Below, piece by piece: positions 8,026 to 17,288 of a stretch of 43,169 nt of DNA. The position numbers and the translations under genes are program-made. How positions within the stretch are numbered: position 1 is the stretch's first letter; the number at the start of each line of letters is the position of its first letter. The notes beneath the pieces were generated by a model. The model was not told the DNA's origin and did no database searches. It saw only the letters and a program-made list of their open reading frames with translations. Source of the stretch: Chloroflexota bacterium (GTDB taxonomy: Bacteria; Chloroflexota; Limnocylindria; Limnocylindrales; CSP1-4); NCBI GenBank assembly GCA_012026785.1, contig VEOW01000054.1, positions 1-43,169 on the forward strand. Reading direction: 5' to 3'.

Positions 8026-9443
8026 CCGACGCGCTGCCGCTGGATCTGCTCGTTCGCGGTGGGACCGTCGTCACGGATGGTGCCGTTCGTCGAGCCGACG
8101 TGGGCGTCCGCGGCGGCGTGGTCGCCGGAATTTGGGAGGACGGCGGGCCGCAGGCTGCAGCCAGCGGCGTCGACGCCACAGGCAAGATCGTCATGCCCGG
8201 CGCGATTGATGCGCACTTCCATACCAACACGGGTTGGGCGCAGATGGCCGTCAAGGCGGATGATCCGACTTCCGCCACGCGGAGTGCCGCAGCGGGTGGC
8301 GTCACGACCGTCATCACCTTCGTCTGGGGCAATGCCGGACAGCCGCTGCCCGAGTTCTTGGGCGCCTACTTCGAGATGGCGAGTCAGCTCTCGATCACGG
8401 ATTTCAGCGCGCATTGCGGGGTGCGCCCCGAGCCGGCCCTGATCGAACAGATCCCCGAGGCGATCGCCATGGGGGTGACCTCATTCAAGTTTCACTACGC
8501 CTATCGCCGAACGTCGCAGGGTCGGACGACGGACGATCGTGATCGTCTCGCGGCGATGCGACTCATCGAGCGCCACGGCGGCCTCGCCCTGTTCCACTGC
8601 GAGAACGGCGAGATCACGGACTTCCTCGAGGACGAGCTCGGAACAGCCGGCAAGGTTGGCTACGAACACTACCTCGCCTCGCGACCGAATCTCGCCGAGG
8701 CCGAGACGGTTCACCGAACGATGCTCCTGTGCGAGCTGACCGGCTGCCCCGTCTACATCGTCCATACCAGTGCCCGGGAGAGTGTCGCCGAGATCGTCGC
8801 CGCGCGCGCGCGCGGGCTACCGGTCCATGCCGAGACATGCCCGCAGTACCTGACGCTGACGAATGATGCTGTCCTGGAATGGGGCCCCCTCGCGAAGGTG
8901 GCTCCCCCGCTCCGGACTAAGGCCGACGCGGAGGTGCTGTGGCAGGCCGTTGCCCGTGGCGAGGTCGAGGTGGTCGGTAGCGATCACTCGGCGAACCGGC
9001 GGGAGGACAAGGACGCTGCCCGGGACGACTTCCGAAAGGCGCCGTTCGGGACCCCGATTGTCGAGTTGATGGTGAACCTCCTGTACTCCGAAGGCGTCGT
9101 GGCAGGCCGCCTGAGTCTCGAGCGTTTCGTCGATGCGGTCACCGCCAGCCCCGCGCGGCTGTTCGGAATGTACCCGCGGAAGGGGACGCTCCAGGTCGGT
9201 GCCGACGCCGACATCCTGATCTGGGACCCGGACGCGTCGTGGACTGTGCGAGCCGCGGAGCTGGTGAACCCGGCTGGTTACAGCATCTTCGAAGGCCGCA
9301 ACTTGCGCGGCCGGGCGTGGCGGTCGTGGCTTCGCGGTCAACCGCTGCTGACGGAGGCGGGCGTGGTCGCCGCGCCGGGGCATGGCCGTCCTGTCGCGCG
9401 AATGCCACGGCCGGGATTGGAGGGGGTGCAGGGTGCTGCTTGA
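8022..9443 (+). CDS. Second hydantoinase/dihydropyrimidinase-like amidohydrolase
   Basis: VMPGAIDAHFHTNTGW, AAAGGVTTVITF, TSFKFHYAYRR, YIVHTSARESV, GSDHSANRREDK, PRKGTLQVGADADILIWDPD. ATGA overlap. Confidence 0.86.
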   Translation: MTDALPLDLLVRGGTVVTDGAVRRADVGVRGGVVAGIWEDGGPQAAASGVDATGKIVMPGAIDAHFHTNTGWAQMAVKADDPTSATRSAAAGGVTTVITFVWGNAGQPLPEFLGAYFEMASQLSITDFSAHCGVRPEPALIEQIPEAIAMGVTSFKFHYAYRRTSQGRTTDDRDRLAAMRLIERHGGLALFHCENGEITDFLEDELGTAGKVGYEHYLASRPNLAEAETVHRTMLLCELTGCPVYIVHTSARESVAEIVAARARGLPVHAETCPQYLTLTNDAVLEWGPLAKVAPPLRTKADAEVLWQAVARGEVEVVGSDHSANRREDKDAARDDFRKAPFGTPIVELMVNLLYSEGVVAGRLSLERFVDAVTASPARLFGMYPRKGTLQVGADADILIWDPDASWTVRAAELVNPAGYSIFEGRNLRGRAWRSWLRGQPLLTEAGVVAAPGHGRPVARMPRPGLEGVQGAA

Positions 9444-9906
9444 GATTGCCAAGTCGGTCACGCTCGACCAGCCCACCGACACCGTGTGGGAAATCGTGCG
9501 CGTGCCGGAAACCGTTGCGGCTTGCCTTCCGAACATCCGTGAGTTCGAGCGACAGGGAGAGGGTGCGACATACGCCGCGACCATCGAGGACAAGCTGGGC
9601 CCGTTCAAAGTCGAGGTGCCGGTGACCATCGAGGTCGGCGAGGACACGCAGGATCGTCGGATGACGGCCAACGTCGCCGGCAACGACAAGCGCGGGCAGG
9701 CCCGGGTCCGTGGTGAGGTTGCGGCCTCAGTCGTAGCTACTGACGGGGGATCTGTCCTCGAACTGACGTCGCGGATCGAGGTCCTCGGACGGCTGGCAAC
9801 GCTCGGCGCGGTGCCGATGCGACGGCGAGCCGATCAGATCTTCGACGTGTTCGTCCGCAACCTCTCGGCGCGGCTCAGCGCGCCCACGAGCGGACCGGAC
9901 CATTGA
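9433..9906 (+). CDS. CoxG-like SRPBCC-family protein
   Basis: LEIAKSVTLDQPTDTVWEIVRVPETVAACLPNI and the CoxG-like body (EDKLGPFKVEVPV); adjacent to Mo-hydroxylase genes. GTG start inferred. Confidence 0.75.
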   Translation: MLLEIAKSVTLDQPTDTVWEIVRVPETVAACLPNIREFERQGEGATYAATIEDKLGPFKVEVPVTIEVGEDTQDRRMTANVAGNDKRGQARVRGEVAASVVATDGGSVLELTSRIEVLGRLATLGAVPMRRRADQIFDVFVRNLSARLSAPTSGPDH

Positions 9907-10385
9907 GTCCCACCGCGCCAGCCGAGATGCTCACGATGACGATCAACGGTCGCCGGGTGAGCATTGATGCCGACCCAAGCGAGTCACTCGCGTATGTGCT
10001 CCGGGAGCGCCTTCGGCTGACGGGCACCAAGATCTCCTGCGACGTCCAGGTCTGTGGCGCCTGCACCGTCCTCGTCGACGGGCTTCCGGTCAGCTCGTGC
10101 ACCTACCTTGCCTACGAGGCCCGGGGCCGCGAGGTCCTCACGGTGGAAGGGCTCGCCCATACGGACGGCGCGCTCGATCCGCTGCAGCGCGCGTTCATCG
10201 AGGACAACGCCTTCCAGTGCGGCTACTGCACTGGTGGCATGCTCCTCGCGGCGCACGCCTACCTTGCCGACGAGCAGGACGGCGACAGCGGCGAGAACGT
10301 GTTCGAGGCGCTCGCCGGAAACATCTGCCGATGCACCGGCTACGTGCCCATCGTTGCAGCGGTGCTGCGCGTCCGAGACGGCTAA
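9903..10385 (+). CDS. Mo-hydroxylase small subunit, [2Fe-2S] (CoxS/XDH-type)
   Basis: CDVQVCGACTVLVDGLPVSSC and FQCGYCTGGML ... GNICRCTGY. TTG start with TTGA overlap. Confidence 0.9.
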   Translation: MSPTAPAEMLTMTINGRRVSIDADPSESLAYVLRERLRLTGTKISCDVQVCGACTVLVDGLPVSSCTYLAYEARGREVLTVEGLAHTDGALDPLQRAFIEDNAFQCGYCTGGMLLAAHAYLADEQDGDSGENVFEALAGNICRCTGYVPIVAAVLRVRDG

Positions 10386-10386
10386 C

Positions 10387-13300
10387 GTGCCCAGCTACCC
10401 CTATCCCTTCAAGATCCTCCAGCCAGCATCGGTGGCTGAAGCGGCGCAGTTGATCGTCGCCGATCCGGACGCCACGCTGTACGCCGGCGGCACTGAGCTC
10501 CTCCTGGCGATGAAGCAGGGTGGGCTGCGGTTCGAGACGCTCGTCGATCTGAAGACTGTTCCCGGGCTGACGGGCCTGGGTGTCCAGTCGAACCGCCTCC
10601 TGATCGGCGCGCTGGTTACCCATCGCGCGATCGCCCGATCGCCGCTCGTGCGAGCCCGGCTGCCGGAACTGGCCGATCTCGAGTCCCGGATCGCCAATCC
10701 CAGGGTTCGCGCGACGGGCACGCTTGGTGGGAACCTTGCGTTCGCCGAGCCCCATTCGGACCCGGCGACACTCCTGATGGCCCTGGACGCCGAGGTCGCC
10801 TCGGCGGGCCCAAGCGGCGACCGAGTGCTGCCCATCGGCGATCTGATCGCCGAGCCCTACGAGACGATCCTGGAGCGCGGTGAGATCCTGCGCGAGATCG
10901 CTATCCCGCTTCTAGCCGCCACGCAGCGCATCGCCTATCACAAGGTCCAGCTCCACGAGCGGCCGATGCTGGGCATCGCCTTCCGCCTTGACCTGAACGA
11001 TGCCGGAAGCCGCGTCGATGCCGCGCGCCTCGTCGTCGGCGCCGCGAGCCCGGTTCCACGCCGTAGCCCCAGCGCCGAAGCACTGCTGATCGGCTCGGTG
11101 GACGATCTCGAAGACCGTCTGCTGTCGGCTGCGGCGTTGCTCGCGAACGAGGCCGAGCTCGTGGACGACGAAGAGGGCTCGGCCGATTACAAGCGGCACC
11201 TCATCGAGGTTCACGTCGCCCGCCTCGGCCGGCGGCTGCTCGGGTCAGAGGATGGCCCCGAGGCCGGGGCGCCCGATGCGGGAGCGCTCGTCCGAAGTTG
11301 GCGCGAGTCGCAGCGACATGAGCCGAAGCCCGGGTTCCGCGTGGTGGGCCACTCCGTCCCTCGGACGGACGGTCCGTCAAAGGTGACCGGGCAGGCGGTC
11401 TACACGGCCGACGTCCGCGTTCCGGGGATGACGTACGCAAAGGTCCTGAGGAGCCCGGTCGCGCATGCCCGGATCCGCTCGATCGATGCCGCTCCCGCCC
11501 GATCTGCCCCCGGTGTCGTGGGCATCCTCCTCGGGGAGCACCTTCGTGCTCTCGCGAGCCCGCGATACGGCCATGCCGTTCGAGATCACTGGATCCTCGC
11601 GGTCGAGAAAGTGCGCTACGTCGGCGAGCCCGTCGCAGTGGCGATCGCCGAGACAGAACCCCAGGCGCAGCACGCGCTCGAGCTGATCGACATCCAGTAC
11701 GAGGAGCTCGAGCCGGTGATGACGGCCGAGACGGCTCTCGCTGATGGGGCGCCCTTGATCCACGAGGAGCAGTACGAAACCGGTGCATCACCGGGTCACG
11801 TCAACCTCGAGGCGATCGCCGAACGATCGAACCTGCTGAGCCACGATCTCCTGAAGTGGGGCGACGTGGACAGTGCGTTCGCGCGGGCCGACATCGTGGT
11901 TGAGGGTGAGTACTACTACCCGATGGCGTTTGCCTATCCCCTGGAGCCATATGTGGCCGTCGCGGACTACCAGGACGACATGCTGACCGTGTACTCGTGC
12001 GGGCAGCACACGTACATGGTTCGCAGGGACCTCGTCGACGTCTTCGGTCTGCCGTTGAGTCGAGTCCGCGTCATCACGCCATTCGTTGGTGGCGGCTTCG
12101 GCTCCAAGTCGTACACCAAGATCGAGCCGCTCACCGCTGTCTGCTCGTGGCATGTCCGGCGCCCGGTCCGCCTCGAACTGACCGTCGAGGAGACGGTCCT
12201 GACGACCCGCTCTGATGACGCTCGCATCCAACTTCGCACCGCGGCGGACGCGACGGGCCGGCTGATCGCTCGCCAGGCCCGGTGTCTCCTGAACAGCGGC
12301 GCGTACGCGGAGAACAGCCTGCTCGTCTCGGCCAAGACGGCCGCTCGCCTCGTTGGCCCCTACGCCCTCGAGGCGGTGGATCTGGAGTCTCGTGCGGCGT
12401 ACACCAATACCGCTCCGGCAAGCTCGTACCGGGGCTTCGGCGGTTTCCACGCCACTCTCGCCTCCGAAGTGCAGCTCGACGAGCTGGCCGAGCGCCTTGG
12501 GATTGATCCGCTGGAGATCCGCCTTCGAAACCTGGCTCCTCCCGGAACGGTGTTCTATCCGGGCAAGCGGCCGATGACCGCCGACGCGGCGGGCGACGTG
12601 TCCCTCGTGGCCGAGGCCCTCGATTGGGGAACCCCGCGGCCGCGCGGCCGCGGCCTTGGCATGGCCATCAACGCCATCGATGCCGGCGCGGCTCCCGTCG
12701 GTCGGAGTGAGGTGCGGGTCCATGGCGACGGTTCGCTGACAGTGCTGAGCGGGAGCGCCGAGCTCGGTCAAGGCAGTCGGACCGTGCTCGCCCAGATCGC
12801 CGCCGAGGAGTTCGGTGTCGACCTCGCCAGAGTCCGTGTCGTCCAGTCCGACACCGCGGTCACGCCGTTCGCTCGATCAACTGGCGCTGACAGGACCACG
12901 ACGATGGAGGGCACGACCGTCCTGCTCGCCTGCCGCGACGCGAAGGCGCAGCTCCAGGAGATGGCCCAGGACATCTGGGAGGCACCGCCCGAGCTCGTCA
13001 CGCTTGAGCCGACGGGCGTCCGACTGGCAGACACCGACGAGCGCATGGGCTGGGGCGACGTCATCGGCCGCTACTTCCGCCAGCGGGACATGGAGATCAT
13101 CGGCCGGGGGCACATCAGGCCAGTGGGCGACTGGGGCCTGCTGCCGCCGTTCTGGGAGTTGCCCCTCGCGGGCGTCGAGGTGGACGCCGACGGCGAGACG
13201 GGCGACTGGCGCCTGCGGCGCCTGGTCACGCTTGGCGACGTGGGACTGGCAATCAACCCGGCGATGGCGGAGGGCCAGGACCTGGGCTCGGCGATCATGG

Positions 13301-13647
13301 GACTCGGGGTCGCGCTGCGCGAGGAGCTCATCTACGAGGGCCAACAGCTCCTGAACGGCTCGCTCCTCGGCTATCGCGTCCCAGGCTTCGGTGACCTCCC
13401 GGATACGGTGGCGGGCATCCTCGTCGAGGGCCAGGACGGGATCGGACCCTATGGAGCGAAAGGCCACGGCGACGGCTCGCTGAGCTCGATGTCCGCGGCC
13501 GTCGCCAACGCTCTTCATGCTGCGCTGGGCGTTCGGCTCCATCAACCGCCGTTCACACCGGAGCGGGTTTGGCGTGCTCTTCGAGAACGTGAGGCGGCGG
13601 CGGCGGCCACCGGCGCGACGGCGGGCAGCAGCGGTGGGGTTCGCTGA
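10387..13647 (+). CDS. Fused FAD-binding (CoxM-like) and molybdopterin-binding (CoxL-like) subunits in one polypeptide
   Basis: N-terminal part has ATLYAGGTELLLAMKQG, ATGTLGGNLA; C-terminal part has VPRTDGPSKVTGQAVYTADV, FVGGGFGSKSYTK, SSYRGFGGFH, ELGQGSRTVLAQIA, GIGPYGAKGHGDGS. No stop at the junction (about 11230-11340). Confidence 0.88.
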   Translation: MPSYPYPFKILQPASVAEAAQLIVADPDATLYAGGTELLLAMKQGGLRFETLVDLKTVPGLTGLGVQSNRLLIGALVTHRAIARSPLVRARLPELADLESRIANPRVRATGTLGGNLAFAEPHSDPATLLMALDAEVASAGPSGDRVLPIGDLIAEPYETILERGEILREIAIPLLAATQRIAYHKVQLHERPMLGIAFRLDLNDAGSRVDAARLVVGAASPVPRRSPSAEALLIGSVDDLEDRLLSAAALLANEAELVDDEEGSADYKRHLIEVHVARLGRRLLGSEDGPEAGAPDAGALVRSWRESQRHEPKPGFRVVGHSVPRTDGPSKVTGQAVYTADVRVPGMTYAKVLRSPVAHARIRSIDAAPARSAPGVVGILLGEHLRALASPRYGHAVRDHWILAVEKVRYVGEPVAVAIAETEPQAQHALELIDIQYEELEPVMTAETALADGAPLIHEEQYETGASPGHVNLEAIAERSNLLSHDLLKWGDVDSAFARADIVVEGEYYYPMAFAYPLEPYVAVADYQDDMLTVYSCGQHTYMVRRDLVDVFGLPLSRVRVITPFVGGGFGSKSYTKIEPLTAVCSWHVRRPVRLELTVEETVLTTRSDDARIQLRTAADATGRLIARQARCLLNSGAYAENSLLVSAKTAARLVGPYALEAVDLESRAAYTNTAPASSYRGFGGFHATLASEVQLDELAERLGIDPLEIRLRNLAPPGTVFYPGKRPMTADAAGDVSLVAEALDWGTPRPRGRGLGMAINAIDAGAAPVGRSEVRVHGDGSLTVLSGSAELGQGSRTVLAQIAAEEFGVDLARVRVVQSDTAVTPFARSTGADRTTTMEGTTVLLACRDAKAQLQEMAQDIWEAPPELVTLEPTGVRLADTDERMGWGDVIGRYFRQRDMEIIGRGHIRPVGDWGLLPPFWELPLAGVEVDADGETGDWRLRRLVTLGDVGLAINPAMAEGQDLGSAIMGLGVALREELIYEGQQLLNGSLLGYRVPGFGDLPDTVAGILVEGQDGIGPYGAKGHGDGSLSSMSAAVANALHAALGVRLHQPPFTPERVWRALREREAAAAATGATAGSSGGVR

Positions 13648-14510
13648 TGCAGCCGTTCGAGCTCCTCCAGCCGCGAACGCTCGAGGATGCCCTGGATCGG
13701 CTTGCCGACGACGAGGAAGCGCGGCCGCTGGCCGGAGGAACGGCGCTCGTCGTGCTCATGAAGCATGCGCTGCTGCGACCCGAGCGGCTCGTCAATCTCA
13801 AGCGGATCCCCGCGCTCCAGGGCATCGATTGGAGCTCGGAGACGGGCCTTCGAATCGGCGCCCTCACGACCATCCGTGAGGTCGAACAGCACCAAGCCGT
13901 GCGAACCTGGTTTCCCGCTCTCGCCGAGGCCTGCCACGTCGTCGCCAACGTGAGGATCCGCAACCTCGCCACGCTCGGTGGGAACCTCGCCCACGCAGAC
14001 TACCAATCGGATCCGCCAGCGATGCTCATCGCGCTCGGAGCACGTGTGCGGATTCGTTCGGTGAGCGGTGAACGCGAGGAGCCTCTTGAGACCTTCCTCG
14101 TCTCCGGCTATCAGACAACCCTGGAACCAGGCGAGCTTGTAACCGACATCCTCGTCCCGCCGCCGACCGCTGGTCGACGAATGCAATACCTGAAGTTCAC
14201 GACCCGGTCCGCCGAAGATCGGCCGTGCGTCGGCGTCGCCGTCAGCCTCGGGCTCGAGGGCACGGCCTGCAGGGACCTTCGGGTCGTCGTCGGAGCAGTC
14301 TCCTCGACTCCGGTTCGAGTCGCCGAGGGCGAGGAGCTCGCGACGGGCAAGGTCCTGACCCCTGATCTCATCGACGAGATCGCGGGGCGGGCCGCTTCGG
14401 CGGTCGACCCGATCGGCGACGTCCGCGGATCGCCCGAGTACAAGCGACGGCTCGTCCAGGTGCTCGTCAGGCGATCCCTGCTCGGGTCCGTCACGGAGGT
14501 GTCAGCTTGA
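13647..14510 (+). CDS. Mo-hydroxylase FAD-binding medium subunit (CoxM-like)
   Basis: RPLAGGTALVVLMKHALLRPERLVNLKRIP, IRNLATLGGNLAHADYQSDP. Overlaps the previous stop. Confidence 0.9.
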   Translation: MQPFELLQPRTLEDALDRLADDEEARPLAGGTALVVLMKHALLRPERLVNLKRIPALQGIDWSSETGLRIGALTTIREVEQHQAVRTWFPALAEACHVVANVRIRNLATLGGNLAHADYQSDPPAMLIALGARVRIRSVSGEREEPLETFLVSGYQTTLEPGELVTDILVPPPTAGRRMQYLKFTTRSAEDRPCVGVAVSLGLEGTACRDLRVVVGAVSSTPVRVAEGEELATGKVLTPDLIDEIAGRAASAVDPIGDVRGSPEYKRRLVQVLVRRSLLGSVTEVSA

Positions 14511-16816
14511 CCGCCATCGGAACGAGCGTCGCTCGAGCGGACGGACCGCTGAAGGTCACTGGCCAGGTCCAGTACACGGTCGATACGCAGTTGCCTGGCA
14601 TGCTCCACGCCAAGGTCCTGCGCAGCCCATATCCCCATGCGCGCGTCCTGGCCGTGGATGCGACAGCCGCAGCGGCACGACCCGGCGTGGTGGTCCTGAC
14701 GGCGGCTGACCTCACGAACCTCGACCACGCATTCGGCGTGGCCCTGCGCGACCAACCCATCGTCGCGATCGACCGAGTCCGGTTCGTGGGTGATCCGGTC
14801 GCGGCCGTCGCGGCCGATACGCCCGAGGCGGCCGAGGCTGCGCTCGAGTTCATCGACGTGGAGTACGAGCCCCTCGAAACCGTCATGGACCCCGAGGCGG
14901 CCGCTGCCGACGACGCGCCGGTACTCCACCCGGTCGAGCGGCCACGAGCACCGATGTTCGTCGGATGGCCCGCCGAGCGCTTCCGCGGGAGTCTCAACGT
15001 CTGTTCGGGCTATCACGTGGAGCAGGGCGACCTCGATGCGGGATTTGCGAGCGCCGACCACGTGTTCGAGGACACGTACCGGGTCCCGCCGATCCACCAC
15101 GGTAACCTCGAGCCCCATGCCGCCGTGGCGAGCTGGGATCATCGCGGGCACCTGAACGTCATCAGCTCGACGCAGAGCCCATCGATCGTGCGCTTGCAGC
15201 TCGCTGAGATCTTCGGTCTCACGGAGAACCAGGTTCGCGTCGTCGTGCCGTACGTTGGCGGCGCCTATGGCTCGAAGGTGTACGCGAAGATCGAGCCCCT
15301 CGTCGCGGCGATCGCGCGCAAGGCCGGACGTCCGGTGCGCCTCGTTCTCACTCGAGAGGAAGTGTTCGCCACGGCAGCGCGCCATGCCTGCACCGTACAC
15401 ATCCGCACAGGAGTCCGGAACGACGGGACGATCGTCGCGCGCGAGGTCCGGGCGTTCTATGACACCGGCGCCTACGCGGACACCGGCCCAAGGGCATCCA
15501 AGAAGGGTGGCTACCTCGCGGGCGGTCCGTATCGCATCGAGCACCAGAGCCTCACGTCGTACTGCGTGTACACGAACAAGGCGCCGGCCGTCGCCTACCG
15601 CGGCTTCGGCGTTCCGCAAGTCGTCTGGGCCTACGAGTCGCAGATGGATGACATCGCCGCGCGCCTCGCGATCGACCCATTGGAACTGCGGCGGCGCAAT
15701 CTCATCCGCGACGGCGACACGTTCGTGACTGGAGACGTGCTTCGGAACCCGGGACTTGACGAGGCGCTCGAGGCGGTGGCCGAGGCGGGCGATTGGGGTT
15801 CCCCGGTCCCGGAGGCCCGCCCGGGATTCGCGATCGGACGCGGCGTTGCCTGTGCGATCAAGAGCACGTCGACGCCGTCGAACTCCGCAGCCTCCGTTCG
15901 CCTCAATGCCGACGGCTCCGTCCATCTCCTCACGAGCAGCGTAGAGATCGGCCAGGGCTCCACGACGGCGCTCGCGCAGGTCATCGCCGAGACGCTCTCG
16001 ATCCCCGTCTCCAGGGTGACCGTCAGCCTGCCCGATACGGACGTTACGCCGTTCGACCAGTCAACGATCTCCAGCCGGACGACGTTCAGCGTGGGCCGCG
16101 CAGCAACCGACGCCGCGGCGAAGATCCGTCAGCAGCTCATGAGTCTCGCTGCGTCGCAGCTCGAGGCAGCCGTGACGGACCTCGACGTCGACGAGGGCAG
16201 TGTGTTCGTCCGGGGCTCCCGGGACCGGAGCCTGACATTCGCCGAAATCATCCGGCGCCATTTCGGATCGCCAGCCGGAAGCCTCTTCGGAGACAGCGTC
16301 TTCCAGACCCGGGGTGGTCTCGACCCGCTGACCGGCAAGGGCAAAGCCTCCGCGACATGGTTCTACTCGGCCGCAGCGGCCGAGGTCGAGGTCGATCTCG
16401 AGACCGGTAAGGCCCGTGTCCTTCGAATTGCCACATCGGCCGACGTCGGTAAGGCCATCAACCCCGCGCAGTGCCACCTTCAGAACGAGGGCTCGATGCT
16501 CACGGCGCTCGGCTCGGCACTGTTCGAGGAGGTCGTGTACGACGCCGGTCAGCCAACGAACTCGAGCTTCCTGGATTACGGCATGCCCTCGCTCGAGGAT
16601 CATCCGCTCGAGTTCCACTCGATCCTCGTGGAACACCCGAGCGAGGACGGCCCCTTCGGTGCTCGGGGGGTCGGCGAGTCGGTCATCTCGCCGGTCGCAC
16701 CGGCGATCGGCAATGCGGTGGCGGCCGCCCTCGGTGGAGCTCGAGTCCGCGAGCTGCCGATCTCGCCGGAGCGCGTGCTCGCAGCCGTCGACCAGCAGCC
16801 GGAGGCTCGCGCATGA
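14507..16816 (+). CDS. Mo-hydroxylase large subunit (CoxL/XDH-like)
   Basis: VARADGPLKVTGQVQYTVDTQLPG, YVGGAYGSKVYAK, VAYRGFGVPQVVWAYESQ, EIGQGSTTALAQVIAE, DGPFGARGVGES. Lacks the AYxCSFR loop of form-I CO dehydrogenase. Confidence 0.9.
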   Translation: MTAIGTSVARADGPLKVTGQVQYTVDTQLPGMLHAKVLRSPYPHARVLAVDATAAAARPGVVVLTAADLTNLDHAFGVALRDQPIVAIDRVRFVGDPVAAVAADTPEAAEAALEFIDVEYEPLETVMDPEAAAADDAPVLHPVERPRAPMFVGWPAERFRGSLNVCSGYHVEQGDLDAGFASADHVFEDTYRVPPIHHGNLEPHAAVASWDHRGHLNVISSTQSPSIVRLQLAEIFGLTENQVRVVVPYVGGAYGSKVYAKIEPLVAAIARKAGRPVRLVLTREEVFATAARHACTVHIRTGVRNDGTIVAREVRAFYDTGAYADTGPRASKKGGYLAGGPYRIEHQSLTSYCVYTNKAPAVAYRGFGVPQVVWAYESQMDDIAARLAIDPLELRRRNLIRDGDTFVTGDVLRNPGLDEALEAVAEAGDWGSPVPEARPGFAIGRGVACAIKSTSTPSNSAASVRLNADGSVHLLTSSVEIGQGSTTALAQVIAETLSIPVSRVTVSLPDTDVTPFDQSTISSRTTFSVGRAATDAAAKIRQQLMSLAASQLEAAVTDLDVDEGSVFVRGSRDRSLTFAEIIRRHFGSPAGSLFGDSVFQTRGGLDPLTGKGKASATWFYSAAAAEVEVDLETGKARVLRIATSADVGKAINPAQCHLQNEGSMLTALGSALFEEVVYDAGQPTNSSFLDYGMPSLEDHPLEFHSILVEHPSEDGPFGARGVGESVISPVAPAIGNAVAAALGGARVRELPISPERVLAAVDQQPEARA

Positions 16817-17286
16817 AGGTCGGGGTCCAGATCAACGAGCGGGAGCTCGAGCTCGAGGTCGCTACGAACAGCACTTTGATCGATCTGCTCCGCGAGGACC
16901 TCGGCCTTCGGGGCACCGTAGAGGGTTGCGGCGTCGGCGTCTGCGGCTCCTGCACGGTCCTCGTCGACGGCCGACCCGTGAGCTCCTGTCTCGTCCTGGC
17001 GGCGGATGTCGACGGTCGTGTGGTGACGACCATCGAAGGGCTGGGCCGCAACGGTGCGCTCGACCCGGTCCAGGAGGCATTCCTCGAACATCAGGCATTC
17101 CAGTGCGGCTATTGCACGGCAGGAATGATCATGGCCGTCAAGGGCCTGCTGGCCGAGAATCCTCGACCCAGCGCCGCAGAAGCGAAGGATTACCTGAGCG
17201 GGAACATCTGTCGCTGCGGCACGTATGAGGAGGTCCTCGGCGCGGTCGCCACGGCTGCCGCCTCGTCTGACGGCGGAGGAGACTGA
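16813..17286 (+). CDS. Mo-hydroxylase small subunit, [2Fe-2S] (CoxS-like), second copy
   Basis: EGCGVGVCGSCTVLVDGRPVSSC and FQCGYCTAGMIMA ... GNICRCGTYEE. ATGA overlap. Confidence 0.9.
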   Translation: MKVGVQINERELELEVATNSTLIDLLREDLGLRGTVEGCGVGVCGSCTVLVDGRPVSSCLVLAADVDGRVVTTIEGLGRNGALDPVQEAFLEHQAFQCGYCTAGMIMAVKGLLAENPRPSAAEAKDYLSGNICRCGTYEEVLGAVATAAASSDGGGD

Positions 17287-17288
17287 CG

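Noticed and set aside
8799-8815. CG dinucleotide run (CGCGCGCGCGCGCG)
   Set aside because: Lies in the hydantoinase gene coding AARARG; compositional, not a regulatory repeat.
12634-12653. Perfect 20-bp palindrome CCGCGGCCGCGCGGCCGCGG
   Set aside because: Entirely C/G, inside the fused Mo-hydroxylase gene and coding PRPRGRG; expected by chance in such GC-rich codons.
11788-12771. 327-aa reverse-strand ORF
   Set aside because: Antisense to the Mo-binding half of the fused protein; no coherent family sequence.
14111-15925. 604-aa reverse-strand ORF
   Set aside because: Antisense shadow of the CoxM/CoxL-like genes, which carry clear family motifs; typical of high-GC DNA.
14507-16816. Form-I aerobic CO dehydrogenase (true CoxL)
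   Set aside because: The AYxCSFR active-site loop is absent; the corresponding segments are VAYRGFGVPQ and SSYRGFGGFH, so these are generic XDH-family hydroxylases.
16416-17228. 270-aa + strand ORF overlapping CoxL and CoxS frames
   Set aside because: Arg/Ser-rich out-of-frame translation overlapping two well-supported genes.
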